This document shows positions 1-7,376 of a DNA stretch of 14,523 nt, in pieces (position 1 is the stretch's first letter; each line of letters opens with the position of its first letter). The DNA comes from JAYQUR01 sp038133505 (GTDB taxonomy: Bacteria; Pseudomonadota; Alphaproteobacteria; MPNO01; UBA830). The notes under the pieces are model-generated. The model ran no database searches. It was not told the DNA's origin and saw nothing but the letters and a program-made list of their open reading frames with translations. The DNA lies in assembly GCA_038133505.1 (NCBI GenBank), contig JAYPTI010000083.1:1-14523 (forward strand), read 5' to 3'. Position numbers and translations under genes: made by a program.

Positions 1-336
1 GACCAGGCGGGCGCTGACCGCGTTCAGGATGTCTTCGAAATAAATCGCATTCATTTCGACGTGGATCGTGCAGATCGTGCAGCCGTAGGCGAGCGACGCG
101 AAATAGACGATCAGATGCTCGATCGAATTGTTCGACAGAAGCGCGACCCGGTCGTTCGCGCCGATGCCGCGCGCTGCGTAGAAGTTCCCGATGCGGCAGG
201 CGAGGTCGAACAGCTCGCCGTGCGTGATCTCGCGGCCTTGGTCGAGCGAGCGGACGGCGACCTTGTCCGGGCAGTCATGCGCATTGCGGGACAGCCAGGC
301 GAAGAAGCCGGTACCGGACCCCGGGCGTTCCGTCAT
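1..336 (-). CDS. Acyl-CoA ligase (ANL superfamily), N-terminal part only, runs off the left edge
   Basis: The minus strand encodes 112 residues from an ATG at 336 down to base 1 with no stop, so the gene is cut by the window edge. The protein begins MTERPGSGTGFFAWL and continues with the typical start of AMP-dependent synthetases: a helix followed by 'CPDKVAVRSLD', 'ITHGELFDLACRIGNF' and 'ANDRVALLSNNS'. The P-loop and catalytic lysine lie outside the window, so the substrate cannot be read. ANL ligases activate a carboxylic acid as an acyl-adenylate and transfer it to CoA. A Shine-Dalgarno-like AGGGA lies just upstream of the ATG. The gene is divergent from boxC and shares its control region, which suggests, without proving, a role in aromatic or fatty acid CoA-ester metabolism. 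The family call is firm; the substrate is unknown. Confidence 0.85.
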   Translation of the reverse strand, partial: MTERPGSGTGFFAWLSRNAHDCPDKVAVRSLDQGREITHGELFDLACRIGNFYAARGIGANDRVALLSNNSIEHLIVYFASLAYGCTICTIHVEMNAIYFEDILNAVSARLV

Positions 337-462
337 GCGTCCCTATCGCTTGTTATTTGTTTAGGTTTCTAACCGATTGGCAGAGAAGGCTAGCGAATCC
401 GATATTCCCCTGCAACCAGCGCCGGCGCGCGCAAAATTTTCGCGTCGATGTGATTTTTGCCC

Positions 463-491
463 TTGAAAAATGCGGCGTATTAACATACTAT
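463..491 (+). promoter_or_regulatory. Sigma70-type promoter for boxC-boxB
   Basis: TTGAAA at 463-468 and TACTAT at 486-491 are separated by exactly 17 bases, giving 4 or 5 matches of 6 to each consensus hexamer in an AT-rich island. Transcription would begin near 498, leaving a leader of about 90 bases before the boxC ATG at 589. It is the best-looking promoter in the window. Basis: seen in sequence; activity is inferred. Confidence 0.6.
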
Positions 492-513
492 CCAAATAGT
501 CAGTATTATTTGG
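492..513. promoter_or_regulatory. Candidate repressor operator: 7-bp inverted repeat over the predicted boxC start point
   Basis: CCAAATA (492-498) and TATTTGG (507-513) form a perfect inverted repeat with 8 bases between the arms, about two helical turns end to end. It begins immediately after the predicted -10 element and covers the expected transcription start, the usual place for a repressor site. A second overlapping pair, ATACT (485-489) and AGTAT (502-506), is also present. The repeat does not show the TGCA half-sites that I recall for the BoxR/BzdR regulators of betaproteobacteria, so a different regulator type (for example MarR, GntR or TetR family) is possible. No regulator gene lies nearby in the window. 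Confidence 0.5.
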
Positions 514-588
514 GCGGCCGGGAACCGTTATATTTTGCGGTTTTCAGCCGTTTATTCGTTCCCCGAACGGGACATTTTTGGAGGCAAC

Positions 589-2280
589 ATGTCGAGCGAA
601 ACGGCAGTTCAGACGGCATCGGGCGAACCCCGCATCGATTTCCAGACCAGTCCGGACAACTACCATCACTGGAAGCTCACGATCGACGAACGCGTGGCGC
701 GCCTCGCGCTCGACGTCGACGAGAACGCCACCCTGGTCCCGGGCTACGAGCTCAAGCTCAATTCCTACGATCTCGGCGTCGATATCGAACTGTACGACGC
801 GATCCAGCGCTTGCGCTTCGAGCACCCCGAAGTGGGCGCGGTCGTCGTGACGTCGGACAAGCCGCGGGTGTTCTGCGCCGGCGCCAACATCCGGATGCTG
901 TCGCAGTCGACGCATGCGCACAAGGTGAACTTCTGCAAGTTCACCAACGAGACCCGCAACGGCATCGAGGACGCCACCGACAATTCCGGCATGAAGTTTG
1001 TCGCCGCAGTCAACGGCGCCTGCGCCGGCGGCGGTTACGAACTCGCGCTCGCCTGCGACCACATCATGCTGATCGACGACGGCTCGTCGACCGTCTCGCT
1101 GCCGGAGCTGCCGCTGCTCGCGGTGCTGCCGGGTACCGGCGGTCTTACGCGCCTGGTCGACAAGCGCAAGGTGCGCCATGACCGCGCCGATTTCTTCTGC
1201 ACCACGTCCGAAGGCATCCGCGGCAAGCGGGCCACCGACTGGAATCTTGTCGACGAGATCGTCGCGCGGTCCAGGTTCGACGAGGAGGTCGCCGGACGCG
1301 CGGCCGAATTCGCCGCCGCGTCCGACCGGCCCGACGGCGCCAAGGGCATCGCGCTCACGCCGCTCGACAAAACGATCGAAGAGAGCCGCATCGTCTATTC
1401 CACGCTGACTGTCGATATCGACCGCGACAATGCGACGGCGACGATCACGATCAAGGCGCCGGAGACGGCGCCGCCCGCCGACGCCGCGGCGATCGAGGCC
1501 GAGGGCGTCGCGTTCTGGCCGATGACGCTGGCCCGCGAACTCGACGACGCGGTTCTCGAGCTTCGCAGCAACGAGAAGAACGTCGGCACCTGGGTCTTCA
1601 AGTCCGAAGGCGACGGCGCGATGGTCGAAGCGGCCGACAAGGCCCTGCTCGACAATGCCGACAACTGGTTCGTCCGCGAAGTCACGCTCTATCTCAAGCG
1701 GACGCTCAAGCGCGTCGACGTTTCGTCGCGGTCGATCGTGACGCTCGTCGAGCCGGGCTCGTGCTTCACCGGCACGCTTCTGGAGCTCGTCCTCGCCGCC
1801 GACCGTTCGTTCATGCTCGACGGCACGTTCGAGGGCTCGAACGAGCCGCCGGCCGCCGTTACGCTGACGGGGATGAATTTCGGCCCGCTGACCATGCCGA
1901 ACGGGCTTACCCGCATCGCGCACCGGTTCCTCAACGATCCCGACCAGGCCGAAAAGGCGAAGGACGAAATCGGCGAAAAGCTGGAGGCCGAAGACGCCGA
2001 CGAGCTCGGTCTTGTCACCTTCATTCCCGACGACATCGACTGGGAGGACGAGGTGCGCCTCGCCATCGAGGAGCGCGCGAGCTTCTCCCCCGACGCGCTG
2101 ACGGGCATGGAAGCGAGCCTGCGCTTCGCCGGGCCCGAGACGCTGGAAACGAAGATCTTCGGCAGGCTGTCGGCCTGGCAGAACTGGATCTTCCAGCGGC
2201 CGAACGCCGCCGGCGACGACGGTGCGCTCAAGGCCTACGGCACCGGTCAGAAGGCTTCGTACAACAAACAGCGCGTCTAG
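589..2280 (+). CDS. boxC: BoxC, 2,3-epoxybenzoyl-CoA dihydrolase (benzoyl-CoA-dihydrodiol lyase)
   Basis: This 563-residue cytoplasmic enzyme opens the ring of 2,3-epoxybenzoyl-CoA with two waters, giving 3,4-dehydroadipyl-CoA semialdehyde and formate, in the aerobic box pathway. The N-terminal half is a crotonase fold: 'FCAGANIRML' (about 96-104) and 'NGACAGGGYELALACD' (about 142-157) form the CoA-thioester oxyanion hole. Conserved E173 in 'LPELPLLAVLPGTGG' and cysteines at 116 and 204 fit the active-site Glu and Cys residues known for BoxC. A second crotonase-like half follows from about residue 260. Length is normal for the family (around 555). The ATG at 589 is chosen over an in-frame ATG at 535 because GGAGG lies at 580-584 and the protein then starts like known BoxC. 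It is the first gene of a boxC-boxB unit. Confidence 0.95.
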   Translation: MSSETAVQTASGEPRIDFQTSPDNYHHWKLTIDERVARLALDVDENATLVPGYELKLNSYDLGVDIELYDAIQRLRFEHPEVGAVVVTSDKPRVFCAGANIRMLSQSTHAHKVNFCKFTNETRNGIEDATDNSGMKFVAAVNGACAGGGYELALACDHIMLIDDGSSTVSLPELPLLAVLPGTGGLTRLVDKRKVRHDRADFFCTTSEGIRGKRATDWNLVDEIVARSRFDEEVAGRAAEFAAASDRPDGAKGIALTPLDKTIEESRIVYSTLTVDIDRDNATATITIKAPETAPPADAAAIEAEGVAFWPMTLARELDDAVLELRSNEKNVGTWVFKSEGDGAMVEAADKALLDNADNWFVREVTLYLKRTLKRVDVSSRSIVTLVEPGSCFTGTLLELVLAADRSFMLDGTFEGSNEPPAAVTLTGMNFGPLTMPNGLTRIAHRFLNDPDQAEKAKDEIGEKLEAEDADELGLVTFIPDDIDWEDEVRLAIEERASFSPDALTGMEASLRFAGPETLETKIFGRLSAWQNWIFQRPNAAGDDGALKAYGTGQKASYNKQRV

Positions 2281-2320
2281 GACGCGCTGGGGCAACAAAC
2301 AGCGCGTCTGAAACGCGCCT
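2262..2320 (+). repeat. Tandem duplicated hairpin between boxC and boxB
   Basis: The 17-base sequence CAACAAACAGCGCGTCT occurs at 2262-2278 and again at 2293-2309, a period of 31 bases. Each copy is the left half of a hairpin. In the first, CAGCGCGTC (2269-2277) pairs with GACGCGCTG (2281-2289), and the boxC stop codon TAG is the whole loop. In the second, GCGCGT (2302-2307) pairs with ACGCGC (2313-2318). Neither is followed by a T-run, so a simple intrinsic terminator is unlikely. An RNA processing, stabilising or attenuation role between boxC and boxB is possible. The 102-base gap is long for an operon junction. Confidence 0.7.
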
Positions 2321-2382
2321 GACTTCGTAACGGAAACAAAGAGACACACGCGTCAGAGACACGCGACAGAGGACGAACGATC

Positions 2383-3810
2383 ATGGCTTCGATCAATTAC
2401 AACGAACGTATCCCCAACAACGTCAATCTCAGCGAGAACCGCCGCCTGCAGCGGGCGCTCGAATCCTGGCTCCCCAACTATCTGAGCTGGTGGGACGAGC
2501 TCGGCCCCGAGGGCACGCAGGGTTACGACGTCTATCTGCGCACCGCGGTCGACGTGACCTCCGACGGCTGGGCGCATTTCGACTACGTGAAGATGCCGGA
2601 ATACCGCTGGGGCATCTTCCTCAACGAGCCTGTGACGGACCGCAAGATTTCGTTCGGCGACCACAAGGGCGAGCCCGTCTGGCAGGAAGTGCCCGGCGAA
2701 TACCGCTCGACGCTGCGCCGCCTGATCGTCACCCAAGGCGACACCGAGCCGGCGTCCGTGGAACAGCAGCGGCTTCTCGGTCTGACCGCGCCGTCGCTCT
2801 ACGACCTCCGCAACCTGTTCCAGATCAACGTCGAGGAAGGCCGTCACCTGTGGGCGATGGTCTATCTGCTGCACGCCTATTTCGGCCGCGACGGCCGCGA
2901 GGAGGCCGAAGCGATGCTCGAACGCCATTCGGGCGATCCCGACCGGCCGCGCATCCTCGGCGCGTTCAACGAGAAGACGCCCGACTGGCTGTCGATGTTC
3001 ATGTTCGCGTTCTTCACCGACCGCGACGGCAAGTACCAGCTCGCTTCGCTCGCCGAATCCGCGTTCGATCCGCTGGCGCGCACCTGCCAGTTCATGCTGA
3101 CCGAGGAGGCGCATCACATGTTCGTCGGCGAGTCCGGCGTCATGCGCATCGTCAAGCGCACCTGCGAGGTGATGGACGAGCTCAAGACCGACGATCCCGA
3201 GGCGATCCGCCGCGCCGGCGCGGTCGACCTGCCGACCATGCAGAAGTTTATCAACTTCCACTATTCGGTCTCGGTCGACCTGTTCGGCCAGGAGCTGTCG
3301 ACCAACGCGGCGAACTACTACACGCAGAGCCTCAAGGGCCGCTTCCACGAGGAGAAGATCGACGACGATCATCGCCTCGTCGACGATCTCTATCCCGTGT
3401 TCATGCTCGAAGGCGAAAAGATCGTGGAGCGCGACCAGTCGGCGCTTACGGCGATCAACGAGAAGCTGCGCCAGGATTACATCGACGACTGCCAGCGCGG
3501 CCTCAACCGCTGGAACAAGGTCATCGAGACGCACGGCTACGACTTCCGGTTCGAGCTGCCGCACCGCGCGTTCCATCGGGCGATCGGCAATTTCGCCGAG
3601 GTGAAGGTCTCGCCCGACGGCAAGGTGATCACCGAGGCCGAGTGGACCAAGAACGTCAATGACTGGCTGCCGACCGAGAGCGACCGGGAGTTCGTGAAGT
3701 CGCTGATGAAGCCGTGCTACGAGCCGGGCAAGGTCGCCGGCTGGATCGCACCGCCGGTACGCGGCATCCACGGGAATCCGTTCGAGTACGAATACGTCAA
3801 GTTCAACTGA
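2383..3810 (+). CDS. boxB: BoxB, benzoyl-CoA 2,3-epoxidase oxygenase subunit
   Basis: BoxB is the di-iron oxygenase that, with the reductase BoxA, epoxidises the ring of benzoyl-CoA using O2 and NADPH electrons. The 475-residue product has the usual length and shows every di-iron ligand I recall for Azoarcus evansii BoxB (E120, E150, H153, D211, E240, H243) at a constant offset of two: E122, E152 and H155 in 'NVEEGRHLW', D213 in 'FFTDRDG', and E242 and H245 in 'TEEAHHMF'. No signal peptide is present. The ATG at 2383 is preceded by a GAGGA-type ribosome site. It follows boxC by 102 bases and is the last gene of the unit: boxA does not follow; instead a convergent ligase gene begins behind a hairpin. 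Identity is very secure. Confidence 0.96.
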   Translation: MASINYNERIPNNVNLSENRRLQRALESWLPNYLSWWDELGPEGTQGYDVYLRTAVDVTSDGWAHFDYVKMPEYRWGIFLNEPVTDRKISFGDHKGEPVWQEVPGEYRSTLRRLIVTQGDTEPASVEQQRLLGLTAPSLYDLRNLFQINVEEGRHLWAMVYLLHAYFGRDGREEAEAMLERHSGDPDRPRILGAFNEKTPDWLSMFMFAFFTDRDGKYQLASLAESAFDPLARTCQFMLTEEAHHMFVGESGVMRIVKRTCEVMDELKTDDPEAIRRAGAVDLPTMQKFINFHYSVSVDLFGQELSTNAANYYTQSLKGRFHEEKIDDDHRLVDDLYPVFMLEGEKIVERDQSALTAINEKLRQDYIDDCQRGLNRWNKVIETHGYDFRFELPHRAFHRAIGNFAEVKVSPDGKVITEAEWTKNVNDWLPTESDREFVKSLMKPCYEPGKVAGWIAPPVRGIHGNPFEYEYVKFN

Positions 3811-3840
3811 GCCGGACCGGTGTCGGGCGGATGGCAGAAC

Positions 3841-3869
3841 GAAGCGGGCGCCACTCGGCGCCCGCCTTC
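3841..3869. terminator. Strong hairpin between convergent boxB and ligase, likely bidirectional terminator
   Basis: GCGGGCGCC (3844-3852) and GGCGCCCGC (3857-3865) form a perfect 9-bp GC-rich stem with the loop ACTC, and outer GAA/TTC bases can extend it past one bulged base. It sits between the boxB stop (3810) and the stop of the convergent ligase gene (3880). There is no good T-run on either side, so efficiency is uncertain, but its position suits a terminator serving both strands. Confidence 0.6.
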
Positions 3870-3879
3870 GCGGGCCCGG

Positions 3880-5535
3880 TCAGCCGCGCCGCGCCGCTTC
3901 CTGTTCGCGCAGCATCCGCCGGTCGATCTTCATCAGCGTGGTGCGCGGCAGCGCGTCGACGAAGTCGATTTCCTGCGGGATCTTGTAGCCGCCGATCTTC
4001 CGCACATTGGCCTTGAGCGCCTCCGTCAGATCGTCCGACGCCTCGACGCCCGGCTTGAGCACGACGAACGCCTTGGGCTGGGTCAGCCCTGCTTCGTCCT
4101 CGTAGGAGATGACGGCCGCCTCGGCGACGCCGTCGTGCTCGGTGATCGCGGCCTCGACCTCGATCGGCGAGACCCACAGCCCCTTGACCTTGAAGACGTC
4201 GTCAGACCGGCCGGAGAACCAGAAGAACCCGTCCTCGTCGAAACACAGCGTGTCGCCGGTCCGCACCCAGGGTCCGACGAACGTCTCGCGCGACTTGTCG
4301 AACTTGCGCCAGTAGAAGAAGCATCCGGTGACGCTCTTGATCCACGCCTCGCCGTCCGTGTTCGGCTCGGTGACGTCGTTGCCGTCGTCATCGACCAGGC
4401 GCACCTCATAGCCGAAGACCGGCTTGCCGAGGCTGCCGCGGCGGAATTCCCTGGGCCGGTTGCCGATCCATTCGTAGGNNNNNNNNNNCAGCTCGATCCC
4501 GATCTGGCGCTCTAACTTCTCGATGATCTGCGGCGGCATCTTCTCCTACGCCGTGATGGCGAGTTTCTGAGACGAGGTGTCGGGCTTGCTGCCGGTCTGG
4601 TCGATGTGCAGCATCACGTTCTTGATGACCGTCGGCACCGTGATCAGCTTGGTCGCCTGCCGCGCCGACAGGATGTCGAGCACGTTTTCCGGCGTCGGCG
4701 GCAGCGCGCTGACGACGCTCGTCGCGCCCCAGTAGAGCGGGATCAGCACGCCCGGCCACAGCCCGTGGGTGAAGTATTTCTTCGACGTGGCGTGAACGAC
4801 GTCGTCGGCGCCGTATTCCCAGAACGCGCCCTGGCGTTCCGGAATGAGCGCGAAATCGTGGGCGAGATGCGTGATGCCCTTGGCGGTGCCGGTCGTGCCG
4901 CCCGAATAGAACATGTAGCAGATGTCGTTGCGGTGCCGCGGCACCGGATCGAACGCCGCCGGCCTGCCGTCCGTCAGCGCCGCGCAGGAGACCGCGTCGG
5001 CGGCGCCGATGCGCGCGGGAAGGTCCGCCGGCGCGTCGTAGACAATCACGTGGCGCAGCGTCGCGGGAAGGCGGTCGGAGACTTCTGCCAGCTTGTCGAG
5101 CTGGGCAGCGTCGATGTAGAGCGCGCGCGCCGCCGTGTCGTTGATGAAGTAGAGCAGGTTTTCCGCCTTGTAGAGGTCGGAGACGACGGCCGGCGCGATG
5201 CCCGCGCGCACGGCGCCCAGCCACATGGCGATGTAGTCGACGCTGTCGGTGCCGAACATCAGCATGCGGTTGTCGGGCCCGAGGCCCAGCGACGTCAGTC
5301 CGTTTGCCGCCCGGCAGACGCGCGCGAGCAGCGTGCCGTAGGAATAATCCGCGTCGTCGACCGCGAGCGCGGTCTTGGCTTCGGCCGGCGTGCCGAGGTG
5401 TTTGTCCAGCAGCAGCGTCGTCGGGTTGAATTCGTCCGGAACGTCGGGATCGGTCCACGCCTTCCAGTCCGCCGAATAAATGAGATCCCGGTGGCCGCCT
5501 TCGCCGCCGCCGATCGAATACACGTTCTCGTCCAT
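3880..5535 (-). pseudogene. Benzoate-CoA-ligase-like acyl-CoA ligase, interrupted by an in-frame amber codon and an assembly gap
   Basis: Read from the ATG at 5535, the frame gives 329 residues with the ANL P-loop 'YSGGTTGTAKG' (210-220), then TAG at 4546-4548, and continues in the same frame through a 10-N gap to 'GEAWIKS', 'GPWVRTGD', 'FSGRSDDVFKVKGLWVSPIEVE' and a C-terminal lysine in 'TTLMKIDRR', stopping at 3880. Homology runs straight across the stop ('KLAITA*EKMPPQIIEK'), where relatives have a serine or glycine, so a TCG-to-TAG change is the simplest cause. The nearby gap makes a sequencing error as likely as true inactivation. The pocket segment reads 'YFTHGLWPG' where benzoate ligases read 'FFAYGLG', so its acid may not be benzoate. 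It is divergent from the intact ligase at 5774. The ribosome site is a GGGGA-like sequence. Confidence 0.8.
4479..4488. other. Assembly gap of 10 N inside the minus-strand ligase
   Basis: Exactly ten N occur. Aligning this ligase with the paralogue at 5774-7351, the missing part corresponds to the LDGIGSTE nucleotide-binding motif and its flanks, about 10 residues, but the N run provides for only 4. The true gap is therefore probably near 28 bases and the run is a placeholder. The frame is kept across it. Confidence 0.9.
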
Positions 5536-5773
5536 CGCAGTTCCCCGCCTGTCGGTCGCGACCGGCCTCTCCGGGCCGTGCGCCCCCAAGATAGCGTCAT
5601 TCGCGGCCGGGTAAACGCATGTCCGCGAATGGGCGCATGCAGCTTTTCGGGACCTACGCCGACGGAAGACGCCGGCGGACCGGGCGCTTTGCCGGCGCGG
5701 AAGCCGGCGGTAAAAATATCTCAACCAACAGGACTTCGGCTGCGAGCCGGAGCGATCGATAGGGAGAAGTCGG
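5536..5773. promoter_or_regulatory. Divergent control region between two ligase genes
   Basis: This 238-base region lies between the divergent ligases. On the minus strand TTTACC (5610-5615) and TATCTT (5588-5593) are separated by 16 bases, a fair promoter for the leftward gene. On the plus strand TTTGCC (5688-5693), 17 bases, TAAAAA (5711-5716) is a weaker candidate for the rightward gene. GCCGGCG occurs three times (5671, 5691 and 5703), flanking the plus-strand candidate. I see no gene here. Confidence 0.4.
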
Positions 5774-7351
5774 ATGGAGCCCAATACGGTCCGAATTGAC
5801 AGGTCGGGCGAGGTTCCCGCATTCGAATTCGCGGACTCGTTCAACACGTCGGTTTACATGATCGACCGCCATCTCGATGAAGGCCGCGCCGGGCGCAGGG
5901 CCTTCGTCACGGAAAAGGAAACCGTGACCTACAGCGAATTGGCGGAGCGGGTGAACCGGTGCGGCAATGCGTTGCTCGGCGCCGGGCTGGAACCGGGCGA
6001 CCGCCTGCTGATGATCGTCAAGGACTGTCCGGAGTTCGTCTATCTGTTCTACGGCGCGATCAAGGCCGGCATCGTGCCGGTGCCCCTCAATACGCTGCTC
6101 ACGGCAGCCGACTATGCCTACATGATCGACGATTCGGGCTGCCGGGGTCTCGCCTATTCGCCCGAATTCGCCGACGCGGCGACAAGTGCGCTGGCGGCCG
6201 CGTCCAACGCGCCGGCGCTGGTCGCCCTGACGGAGGGAGCGGGCGGGCTCGGCGACATGATCGCCGCCGCCCCGGCCGATCTCGATCCGCACCCGTCCGA
6301 CGCCAAGGCCGACTGCTTCTGGCTCTACTCGTCGGGATCCACCGGGCGGCCCAAGGGCACCGTGCATCGCCAGCGCGACATCATCGTGAACGCGGTTCTC
6401 TATGCGGAGCCGGTTCTGCAGATCACCGAGGACGACCTGATGTTCTCGGTCGCCAAGCTGTTTTTCGCCTACGGTCTCGGCAACGCGATGAACTTCCCGC
6501 TGTTCTGGGGCGCCGCCGCCGTATTGTCCGACGAGCGGCCGACGCCGGAGATGACGTTCCGCATCATCGAGAAGTTCCGACCGACGATCTTCTACGGCGT
6601 GCCGACGATGTACGCCGCGCAGTGCCGCGCGCTCGAGACCCAAACGCAGGACCTCTCGAGCCTGCGTCTGTCGGTCTCGGCCGGCGAGTCGCTGCCCGCG
6701 CCGATCTTCGAGCGCTGGAAGGAAAAGGTAGGCCATCCGCCGCTGGACGGGATCGGATCGACCGAGATCCTGCACATCTTCATCTCGAACACGCTCGACG
6801 ACGCGAAGGCGGGCACCAGCGGCAAGATCCTGCCCGGCTACAAGGCGCGCATCCTCGACGAGGACGGCAACGACGTGCCGCAGGGCGAGCAGGGCAGTCT
6901 CTGGATCCAAGGCCAGTCCGTTGCCGCGTACTACTGGAACCAGCCGGAGAAGACCGCGGCGACGCTGCCCGGCGACGACTGGATCAATACCGGCGACACG
7001 TACCTCCAGGACGACGAAGGCTATTTCGTCTATTCCGGCCGGTCGGACGACATGATCAAGGTCGGCGGCATCTGGTGCTCGCCGATCGAGATCGAATCCC
7101 GCCTGATCGAGCATCCGAAGGTGCTGGAGGTGGGCGTCGTCGGCCGCGAGGATGAGGACGGGCTGGTGAAGCCGGAAGCGTACATCATCCTGAAGGACCA
7201 TTCCGACGCGTGCGACGCGCTCGCCGGCGAGCTGCTTGAGCATTGCAAGACTGGTCTGGCGCGCTACAAATATCCCCGCTGGTTCAATTTCGTCGAAGAC
7301 CTGCCGAAGACGGCGACCGGCAAGATCCAGCGGTTCAAGCTGCGCGGCTGA
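5774..7351 (+). CDS. bclA: Benzoate-CoA ligase
   Basis: This 525-residue enzyme of the ANL superfamily activates benzoate with ATP and CoA to benzoyl-CoA, the entry step of the box pathway. Family motifs are complete and in order: P-loop 'YSSGSTGRPKG' (185-195), the acid-pocket segment 'KLFFAYGLGN' (about 228-237) typical of the benzoate-CoA ligase family, 'LDGIGSTE' (324-331), 'WINTGD', the hinge 'YSGRSDDMIKVGG' and the C-terminal catalytic lysine K517 in 'TATGKIQRFK'. Length matches BclA/BadA. AGGGAG at 5761-5766 lies 7 bases before the ATG. A phytanoyl-CoA dioxygenase-family gene starts 25 bases after the stop, so the two are probably cotranscribed. Close relatives acting on hydroxy- or fluoro-benzoates, or on 2-aminobenzoate, cannot be excluded from sequence alone, but benzoate is the best call given boxBC nearby. 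Confidence 0.9.
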   Translation: MEPNTVRIDRSGEVPAFEFADSFNTSVYMIDRHLDEGRAGRRAFVTEKETVTYSELAERVNRCGNALLGAGLEPGDRLLMIVKDCPEFVYLFYGAIKAGIVPVPLNTLLTAADYAYMIDDSGCRGLAYSPEFADAATSALAAASNAPALVALTEGAGGLGDMIAAAPADLDPHPSDAKADCFWLYSSGSTGRPKGTVHRQRDIIVNAVLYAEPVLQITEDDLMFSVAKLFFAYGLGNAMNFPLFWGAAAVLSDERPTPEMTFRIIEKFRPTIFYGVPTMYAAQCRALETQTQDLSSLRLSVSAGESLPAPIFERWKEKVGHPPLDGIGSTEILHIFISNTLDDAKAGTSGKILPGYKARILDEDGNDVPQGEQGSLWIQGQSVAAYYWNQPEKTAATLPGDDWINTGDTYLQDDEGYFVYSGRSDDMIKVGGIWCSPIEIESRLIEHPKVLEVGVVGREDEDGLVKPEAYIILKDHSDACDALAGELLEHCKTGLARYKYPRWFNFVEDLPKTATGKIQRFKLRG

Positions 7352-7376
7352 CCGGAACGGCGAGGAGCGATCTGAA

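Larger units (their letters stand above)
337..588. promoter_or_regulatory. Divergent control region between the acyl-CoA ligase and boxC
   Basis: These 252 non-coding bases separate two divergent genes. The centre is much more AT-rich than the flanking genes (for example around 435-450 and 463-511). It contains a strong rightward promoter candidate and an inverted repeat, listed separately. The leftward promoter is less clear: a weak TTGCAG, 17 bases, TAGCCT arrangement can be read on the minus strand near 390-420. No open frame with a ribosome binding site is evident. Confidence 0.6.

Noticed and set aside
535..588. Extended boxC N-terminus from an ATG at 535
   Set aside because: The extension is not part of BoxC as I know it, and GGAGG at 580-584 points to the ATG at 589.
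357..1181. Plus-strand frame of 274 codons through the boxC promoter and start
   Set aside because: It crosses the promoter and then runs out of frame through boxC, turning arginine-rich; no ribosome site or domain.
544..2349. Long open frame of 601 codons antisense to boxC
   Set aside because: Long antisense frames are common in GC-rich genes; composition is arginine-, valine- and glycine-rich with no family motif, and boxC on the other strand is unmistakable.
2353..3771. Open frame of 472 codons antisense to boxB
   Set aside because: It mirrors boxB, which has all its di-iron ligands; the antisense product is low-complexity and shows no domain.
3820..4515. Plus-strand frame crossing the first gap
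   Set aside because: It is a shadow of the ligase C-terminal domain, which shows GRSDD and WVSPIE motifs on the minus strand.
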